This document shows, piece after piece, positions 6,636-11,324 of a DNA stretch of 11,324 bases. The stretch covers positions 1-11,324 of the forward strand of contig JAJZPX010000002.1 of assembly GCA_021811025.1 (NCBI GenBank), in the 5' to 3' direction. Under the pieces are notes generated by a model. It did not search any database. It was given only the letters and a program-made list of their open reading frames with translations, and was not told the origin of the DNA. The first letter of the stretch is position 1, and each line of letters opens with the position of its first letter. This stretch comes from Actinomycetes bacterium (GTDB lineage: Bacteria; Actinomycetota; Coriobacteriia; Anaerosomatales; JAJZPX01). A program made the translations under genes and the position numbers.

Positions 6636-6644
6636 ATTCTAGCA
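6636..6644 (-). promoter_or_regulatory. Extended -10 promoter for the surface-protein gene
   Basis: Read on the - strand, bases 6644 to 6636 give TGC followed by TAGAAT, which is a TGn extended -10 with five of six consensus bases. No TTGACA-like -35 is visible at 16-18 bases, which is acceptable for extended -10 promoters. The expected start is near 6629, giving a leader of roughly 98 bases to the ATG. This AT-rich patch stands out in an otherwise GC-dense region. The same bases on the + strand (TATTCT, 6635-6640) are a poorer -10 for the divergent membrane protein. Confidence 0.5.
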
Positions 6645-6734
6645 AACGCGGCTCGCGCACTCCGCGTTACGGCCTTCTCGCGCTTCGGCAGGGCCGGATG
6701 CGTCGCGACGGGCGCGAGCGGGTACGAGGCGCCT

Positions 6735-7613
6735 ATGCACACGGGGTGTCTCACATTCAGAGTCGCGCGGCTGCTCGGAGCGACGGGGTTCGCGGTGCTG
6801 CGCAGGCTCGCCTTCCTGCTGTTCGTCGTCGCCCTCTTCCTGCCTCTCGCGCGAGCGGCCCTCGTGTGGTACGTGCGCGGGACGTTCGACCCGGTGCCGC
6901 CAACCGAGCGTTCGGCGGCGGCGATGCGCGGCCTAGCCGTCAGCGCGGAGAGCACCTCCGAGGCCGACGCGGTGCGGGGGGCGGCCGCGAATCTCCGGTA
7001 TCGCTTCGACCCGCACGCGGTCGCCGTCGTAGTCACGAACCGGGGTCCCGCCGGAGCGCAGGGCGAGTTCCTGCCGTTCCTCAACCTCATCCGCGTGCAG
7101 CGCTCGGTCGTGCGCCTCGGGCGGATCCCGCTCCAATGGACGCTCGCCCACGAGATCGGGCACTACGTCGACGACCGGTTCATGACCGATCCCGCACGGG
7201 CGCGCTTCCGAAGCCTGCGTCGCATACCGCCGTCGCTCACGTGGCAGGCGCCTTCGGCCGAATGGAGCCGGCGCCCGAACGAGGACTTCGCCGAGGTGTT
7301 CGCCACGCTCGCGGTGCCGTCCGCGGTGATTCCCCCGGCGACGGCGTACGGTCGCGTAGCGAACGCGCCCGCGCTCGTGACGCTGCTGAGGCGCACCGGC
7401 ATCGTCTTCGGCGCGCCTCCTCGGCTGGTGACCTTGGACTACGCGGCGAAGCGGCAGGTCGAGCAGCTCCGCGGCGCTCTGTCCGAGCCGCTGCTGGCGG
7501 CCCCGGTGCTCGCGCTGGTCGCAACGTACCTGCTCGTGGGCGCGCTCCCCTACGCGGTGACCTCGTGGCGGTCGTCCATCGACGCCGAGGGCGTGCCGCA
7601 CGAGTCGCACTAG
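6735..7613 (+). CDS. Two-pass membrane protein with HExxH metallopeptidase motif
   Basis: Seen: 292 residues from ATG 6735, with GAGG at 6726-6729 spaced 5 bases. A hydrophobic segment at about 24-46 follows Arg-rich flanks, and a second at about 252-275 precedes a short tail, so the middle domain is most likely outside the membrane. That domain carries HEIGHYVDD (His139, Glu140, His143) after a hydrophobic lead-in, and 40 residues later NEDFAEVFATL, where Glu187 (or Glu183) would be the third zinc ligand as in gluzincin-type proteases. No cysteines occur apart from Cys5. Known: HExxH plus a downstream Glu is the zinc site of many metallopeptidases. Inferred: a membrane-anchored zinc protease acting at the cell surface; substrate unknown, and I cannot place it in a named peptidase family. 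It is divergent from the surface-protein gene and is followed by a 64-base gap. Confidence 0.75.
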   Translation: MHTGCLTFRVARLLGATGFAVLRRLAFLLFVVALFLPLARAALVWYVRGTFDPVPPTERSAAAMRGLAVSAESTSEADAVRGAAANLRYRFDPHAVAVVVTNRGPAGAQGEFLPFLNLIRVQRSVVRLGRIPLQWTLAHEIGHYVDDRFMTDPARARFRSLRRIPPSLTWQAPSAEWSRRPNEDFAEVFATLAVPSAVIPPATAYGRVANAPALVTLLRRTGIVFGAPPRLVTLDYAAKRQVEQLRGALSEPLLAAPVLALVATYLLVGALPYAVTSWRSSIDAEGVPHESH

Positions 7614-7677
7614 ACAGCGCGGCGGCGCGGGGATTGAATACTCTGGGGCGAAGAGTGCATACCGAACAGGAGCCGAC

Positions 7678-9039
7678 GTGTCACGCACCAGGATCATCAT
7701 CATGGGCGCCGCGGGCCGGGACTTCCACGACTTCCTGGTCGTGTTCAGGGACGACCCCGCGTTCGAGGTCGTCGCGTTCACCGCCACGCAGATCCCCGGG
7801 ATCGACCGCCGGGTCTTCCCCGCCGCGCTCGCGGGACCGGGCTACCCGGACGGCATCCCCATCGTCCCCGAGGCGGAGCTCCCCTCCCTCATCGAGGACC
7901 GTGGAGCCGACCAGGTCGTCTTCGCGTACAGCGACGTCAGCCACGTCGAGCTCATGCACAAGGCCTCGCTCGTCCAGGCCTCGGGCGCCGACTTCGTGCT
8001 GCTCGACCCCGAGCGCACGATGCTCCCCTCGCGCGTCCCGGTGATCTCCGTGTGCGCGGTGCGGACCGGCGTGGGCAAGAGCGGGATCAGCAAGCGCGTC
8101 GCGCGAGCCCTCCTGGACGGCGGGCTGCGCACCGTCTCGATCCGCCATCCCATGCCGTATCGCGACCTCACCCGCATGGCGGTCGAGCGGTACGAGGCGA
8201 TCGAGGACCTCGACCGTCTCGGGGTCACGATCGAGGAGCGCGAGGAGTACGAGCACATGGTGTCCGACGGCGTCGTAGTGTTCGCGGGCGTGGACTACGC
8301 CGCGATTCTGCGCGAGGCCGAGAAGGAGGCGGACGTCATCATCTGGGACGGCGGCAACAACGACACGCCGTTCGTCCGGCCGGACCTGGAGATCGTCGCG
8401 CTCGACCCGCACAGGCCGGGACACGAGCGCCTGTACCACCCGGGCGAGACGAACTTCTTGCGCGCCGACGTGCTCGTCGTCAACAAGGTCTCGACCGCGA
8501 GCCTCGAAGGCGTGGCCGAGGTGCTGGGCTCGGCCGCGAGGTTCAACCCCGACGCGACCGTCGTCATGACGGACTCCGCGATCCGCCTCGACGGCGACCC
8601 CTCGCTCGTGAACGGCAAGCGCGTGCTCGCGATCGAGGACGGCCCCACGGTCACCCACGGCGGCATGGAGTACGGCGCCGGCACGCTCGCCGCGCGCGAG
8701 CTCGGGGCGGCCGAGATCGTCGACCCTCGGCCGCACGCGGCCGGCTCGCTCGCCGAGACGTTCGCGCAGTACCCGAACGCCGCGCACGTCCTGCCCGCCA
8801 TGGGCTATTCGGCCGAGCAGCTGCGCGACCTCGAGGCGACCATCGCGGCCACCCCGTGCGACCTCGTGCTGATAGCGACGCCGATCGACCTCGCGCGGCT
8901 GATCCGCATCCCCCAGCCTCACGCCCGCGTCACCTACGAGGTGACCGACCGCGGCGCGCCCACGCTCGACGACGTGGTGTCGGCCTTCCTCGAAGAGCGC
9001 GGCCTGCGGAGGATCGGCGATGCCGGCGCCCGCGCCTGA
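7678..9039 (+). CDS. Cyclic 2,3-diphosphoglycerate synthetase-like P-loop protein (COG2403 type)
   Basis: Seen: 453 residues from GTG 7678 with AGGAG at 7668-7672 spaced 5 bases. An N-terminal Rossmann-like part (4-120: RIIIMGAAGRDFHDF, FAYSDVSH) precedes a SIMIBI-type P-loop region: CAVRTGVGKSGISK (126-139), with the same spacing as dethiobiotin synthetase GTDTGVGKT. Then come a hydrophobic strand ending in Asp, VIIWDGGNNDTPF (220-232), HPGETN (254-259) and VVNKVS (267-272). The last lacks the Asp of the guanine-specific NKxD, so ATP rather than GTP may be used although the family is often labelled GTPase. Known: the archaeal relative makes cyclic 2,3-diphosphoglycerate from 2,3-diphosphoglycerate and ATP; bacterial relatives are, as far as I know, uncharacterised. 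Length fits the family. Its last 20 bases overlap the carbamate kinase gene, implying coupled translation. The homology is firm; the reaction in this organism is not established. Confidence 0.82.
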   Translation: MSRTRIIIMGAAGRDFHDFLVVFRDDPAFEVVAFTATQIPGIDRRVFPAALAGPGYPDGIPIVPEAELPSLIEDRGADQVVFAYSDVSHVELMHKASLVQASGADFVLLDPERTMLPSRVPVISVCAVRTGVGKSGISKRVARALLDGGLRTVSIRHPMPYRDLTRMAVERYEAIEDLDRLGVTIEEREEYEHMVSDGVVVFAGVDYAAILREAEKEADVIIWDGGNNDTPFVRPDLEIVALDPHRPGHERLYHPGETNFLRADVLVVNKVSTASLEGVAEVLGSAARFNPDATVVMTDSAIRLDGDPSLVNGKRVLAIEDGPTVTHGGMEYGAGTLAARELGAAEIVDPRPHAAGSLAETFAQYPNAAHVLPAMGYSAEQLRDLEATIAATPCDLVLIATPIDLARLIRIPQPHARVTYEVTDRGAPTLDDVVSAFLEERGLRRIGDAGARA

Positions 9040-9973
9040 CGCCCCCCTCGTGGTCGCGCTCGGCGGCAACGCCATCGTGCGCCGCGGCGAGGCGGGCACG
9101 ATCGAGCAGCAGGAGGCGCACGCCGCCGCCGCGCTCGCGCCCGTCGCCGATCTCATCGCGGATGGTGCCCGCGTTGTCCTCACGCACGGCAATGGGCCGG
9201 TGGTGGGCAACATCCTCGAGCGCGGCGAGGCGGCCCGCGACCGCATACCGCCGATGCCGGTGTGGATCGCGGACGCGGACAGCCAGGGCGGGATCGGCTC
9301 GATGCTCCAGCTCGTGCTGCGCGACCTTTGCGCCCGGCGGGGATGCGCGTCCGACGTCGTCACGCTCGTCACGCACGTGGTCGTCGACCGCGCGGATCCC
9401 GCCTTCGCCCGCCCGACAAAGCCGATCGGGCCGTGGTATGCCCGCGAGAGGGCGGAGGCGCTGTCGGCCGAGGAAGGCTGGGCGTTCCGCGAGGTCCCGG
9501 GGCGCGGATGGCGCCGCGTCGTCCCCTCGCCCGCCCCGCTCGCGATAGTCGAGGCGGACAGCGTCGCCTCGCTGTCGGCCTCGGGCCACACCGTCATCGC
9601 GGCGGGAGGCGGAGGCATACCCGTCGAGCGGCTCGCGGACGGCTCGCTGCGGGGTGTCGACGCCGTGATCGACAAGGACGCGACGGCCGCGCTCCTCGCG
9701 CGGACGCTGCGCGCGAGCGCGCTCGCGATCCTCATGGAGGCCGACGCCGTCTACGCCGGGTTCGGCACTCCCGGCGCGCGGCCGCTCGCGACGCTGACTG
9801 CCGAGGAGGCCGCGGCCATGAGCGCGTCGGACGAGTTCGAGCCGGGGTCGATCTCCCCCAAGCTCGCCGCGGCGGCCGCGTTCGCGCGCGGGGGCGGCGA
9901 AGCCGTCATCTGCTCCGGCGAGCGCCTCGCCGCCGCTCTCCGCGGAGAAGCCGGGACCCGCGTCTATGGGTAG
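9020..9973 (+). CDS. arcC: Carbamate kinase
   Basis: Seen: 317 residues, close to the usual 310, from ATG 9020, which lies inside the preceding gene; GGAGGA at 9008-9013 with a 6-base spacer decides this start. Signature motifs occur in order: ALGGNAI (13-19), THGNGPVVGN (55-64), ADSQGGIGS (86-94), DPAFARPTKPIGPWY (126-140), RRVVPSP (165-171), AAGGGGIPV (194-202), VDAVIDKDA (213-221), EADAVY (240-245) and GSISPK (276-281). All are near-canonical for the amino-acid-kinase fold. Known: it catalyses carbamoyl phosphate + ADP = carbamate + ATP, normally the ATP-yielding last step of arginine deiminase, agmatine or purine/allantoin fermentation, in the cytosol. Odd: no arginine deiminase, ornithine or other carbamoyltransferase lies nearby; instead it is coupled to a cPGS-like gene. 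Its usual partner may sit elsewhere in the genome. The enzyme assignment is strong; the pathway is open. Confidence 0.95.
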   Translation: MPAPAPDAPLVVALGGNAIVRRGEAGTIEQQEAHAAAALAPVADLIADGARVVLTHGNGPVVGNILERGEAARDRIPPMPVWIADADSQGGIGSMLQLVLRDLCARRGCASDVVTLVTHVVVDRADPAFARPTKPIGPWYARERAEALSAEEGWAFREVPGRGWRRVVPSPAPLAIVEADSVASLSASGHTVIAAGGGGIPVERLADGSLRGVDAVIDKDATAALLARTLRASALAILMEADAVYAGFGTPGARPLATLTAEEAAAMSASDEFEPGSISPKLAAAAAFARGGGEAVICSGERLAAALRGEAGTRVYG

Positions 9974-10008
9974 CATCCGTGGCGACACGACGGGTGGGGG
10001 GATGCGGG

Positions 10009-10932
10009 ATGGCGACGGTCGTCACGAAGACGGTACCGAAGCGCGACCTGGGCAGCACGGGCGAGCGCGTGTCGATGATCGGGCTCGGCGGGTTCCACCT
10101 CGGCAAGCCGAGCGAGGACGAGGCGATCCGGATCGTGCACGCCGCGCTCGACGCCGGGGTCGACTTCCTCGACAACAGCTGGGACTACGGCGAGGGCATC
10201 TCGGAGGAGCGCATGGGCAAGGCGCTCGCGGGCGGGCGGCGCGACCGCGCCTTCGTCATGACGAAGGTCGACGGGCGCACCAGCCAAGCGGCCAGGCAGC
10301 AGCTGGACGAGTCCCTTCGGCGCCTGCGGACCGACCGCGTCGACCTGTGGCAGTTCCACGAGGTCATCCGGTTCGAGGACGCGGACATGCTGTTCGGCAG
10401 AGGGGGCATCGAGGCCGCGATCGAGGCGCGCGACGCCGGTAAGGTCCGATTCATCGGCTTCACCGGGCACAAGGACCCCGCGATCCACCTGCACATGCTC
10501 GACGTCGCCGAGCGGCACGGCTTCCGCTTCGACACCGTCCAGATGCCTCTCAACGTCATGGACGTCCACTACCGCAGCTTCCGCCGGCACGTCCTGCCGA
10601 GGCTCGTCGACGAGGGCATCGGCGTGCTCGGGATGAAGCCGATGGGCGACGGCACGATCCTGTCGTCGGGCGCGGCCGACGCGAGGACGTGCCTGCGGTT
10701 CGCGCTGTCGCTTCCCACCGACGTCGTGATCACCGGGTGCGACTCGATGGAGCGGCTCCGGCAGGCGGTGGAAGTGGCGGCCGAGTTCGAGCCGATGACG
10801 GGGGCGGAGATCCGGGAGGCCCTCGATCGCACCGGCAGGATGGCGGCGCACGGGAGGCTCGAGCGCTACAAGACGACGAACGCGCACGACGGCACCGCCG
10901 CCAACCCGGCGTGGCTCGGCGACTACCGCTGA
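10009..10932 (+). CDS. Aldo/keto reductase
   Basis: Seen: 307 residues from ATG 10009, with a G-rich site GGGGGGA at 9996-10002 spaced 6 bases; an in-frame GTG at 9994 lacks a better site. The (beta/alpha)8 signature is complete: RDLGSTGERVSMIGLGGFHLG at the start, catalytic Asp55 and Tyr60 in FLDNSWDYGEG, Lys86 in MTKVDG and His117 in WQFHEV, then IRFIGF-type VRFIGFTGH (146-154) and the NADP-binding LGMKPMGDG (207-215) and ITGCDSMERL (241-250). No ferredoxin-type [4Fe-4S] tail is present, unlike some related reductases. Known: these enzymes reduce aldehydes and ketones with NAD(P)H in the cytosol. It lies 35 bases after the carbamate kinase gene and is probably in the same transcript. Substrate unknown. 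Its last 10 bases overlap the 3' end of the opposing gene. Confidence 0.93.
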   Translation: MATVVTKTVPKRDLGSTGERVSMIGLGGFHLGKPSEDEAIRIVHAALDAGVDFLDNSWDYGEGISEERMGKALAGGRRDRAFVMTKVDGRTSQAARQQLDESLRRLRTDRVDLWQFHEVIRFEDADMLFGRGGIEAAIEARDAGKVRFIGFTGHKDPAIHLHMLDVAERHGFRFDTVQMPLNVMDVHYRSFRRHVLPRLVDEGIGVLGMKPMGDGTILSSGAADARTCLRFALSLPTDVVITGCDSMERLRQAVEVAAEFEPMTGAEIREALDRTGRMAAHGRLERYKTTNAHDGTAANPAWLGDYR

Positions 10933-11324
10933 GGCCGTGCCGGCGCCGCGGCGTAGGCCTCGCCGGGCGTCTCGCCGAGAACGAAGCCGGCGTAGAGGTC
11001 GTCGGCGAGACGCTGGAGCTCCTCCCTCCGTTCGACCCGCCTCACCCAGCTCCCCGGGATCGACTCGACGCCGAGGGACGCGCCCAGGAGCGCTCCGGCG
11101 AGCGACCCCGTGGTGTCGCTGTCGCCGCCGTGGTTGACCGCGGCGAGCGTGCCCTCAGCGAAGTCCTCAGGGAAGTTGAGCGCGCAGAACAGCGCGATCC
11201 CGAGCGCCTCCTCGGCCGTCCAGCCCCCGCCTATGCGCTCGATGCCGTCGTCGATCGTCTCGTCGGCGATGAAGAGCTCGACGGCGAGATCGACGGCGTC
11301 GAGCGTCTCCTCGTAGCCGTCCCA
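10923..11324 (-). CDS. ADP-ribosylglycohydrolase family protein, 5' partial at window edge
   Basis: Seen: the - strand is open from the right edge (11324) to a TAG at 10923-10925, giving the last 133 residues of a protein whose start lies outside. The fragment has GGWTAEEALGIALFCAL (33-49), then the family signature VNHGGDSDTTGSLAGALLGA (63-82), where the two Asp and the Thr of GDSDTT match the dinuclear magnesium ligands of ARH1/ARH3/DraG-type enzymes. The closing helix ends ELQRLADDLY. Known: the family removes ADP-ribose from proteins, nucleic acids or small molecules, but also includes members acting on other glycosides. Which substrate applies cannot be told from this part. Its 3' end overlaps the aldo/keto reductase by 10 bases, leaving no room for a terminator between them. 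Confidence 0.9.
   Translation of the reverse strand, partial: WDGYEETLDAVDLAVELFIADETIDDGIERIGGGWTAEEALGIALFCALNFPEDFAEGTLAAVNHGGDSDTTGSLAGALLGASLGVESIPGSWVRRVERREELQRLADDLYAGFVLGETPGEAYAAAPARPQR

Noticed and set aside
7634..7662. TTGAAT with a downstream CATACC as a promoter for the cPGS-like gene
   Set aside because: The -35 is plausible but the -10 matches only about three positions at an 18-base spacer. A promoter in this 64-base gap is possible but not supported.
7681..9735. A very long - strand open frame opposite the cPGS-like and carbamate kinase genes
   Set aside because: Long antisense frames are expected in GC-rich coding DNA. Its translation is dominated by Arg, Ala and Ser with no recognisable domain, while the + strand frames there have clear family motifs.

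Overview
The window is very GC-rich throughout. It has a mixed set of housekeeping and accessory genes, GTG and ATG starts with good purine-rich ribosome binding sites, and a large secreted protein carrying cell-wall-binding repeat type 2 modules. That combination fits a high-GC Gram-positive, most likely a deep-branching Actinomycetota such as a Coriobacteriia-like lineage. The placement is inference from gene content and composition; no rRNA or marker gene is present. I saw no tRNA, rRNA, CRISPR array, insertion sequence, integrase, attachment site or phage gene. The genes look chromosomal and intact, apart from the two cut by the window edges.

Left part (1-2984): a tandem NTF2-like (SnoaL-type) protein, probably cut at its 5' end by the window; a small GGQ-motif release-factor-like protein that resembles ribosome-rescue hydrolases; and a small alpha/beta hydrolase, all on the + strand. 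A family-1 glycoside hydrolase (beta-glucosidase type) faces them on the - strand, with only 4 bases between the two stop codons.

Middle (2985-7613): a 193-base divergent region separates the glycosidase from a lipoprotein made of a rhodanese-like and a thioredoxin-like domain, both without their catalytic cysteines. Two strong hairpins separate it from the convergent 808-residue surface protein, which has a signal peptide, a probable interrupted double-psi beta-barrel, a CARDB/Ig-like domain and three CWB2 repeats. A second divergent region of 203 bases, with an extended -10 promoter and two back-to-back inverted repeats, leads to a two-pass membrane protein with an HEIGH zinc-protease motif.

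Right part (7678-11324): a compact + strand cluster encodes a cyclic-2,3-diphosphoglycerate-synthetase-like P-loop protein (COG2403 type), a carbamate kinase whose start lies inside the preceding gene, and an aldo/keto reductase 35 bases further on. The aldo/keto reductase overlaps, tail to tail, the 3' end of an ADP-ribosylglycohydrolase that runs off the right edge.

The best candidates for something undescribed are the translationally coupled cPGS-like/carbamate kinase pair, the cysteine-less rhodanese-thioredoxin lipoprotein, and the surface protein's barrel domain with its structured upstream region. Nothing here is clearly a defence system or mobile element.
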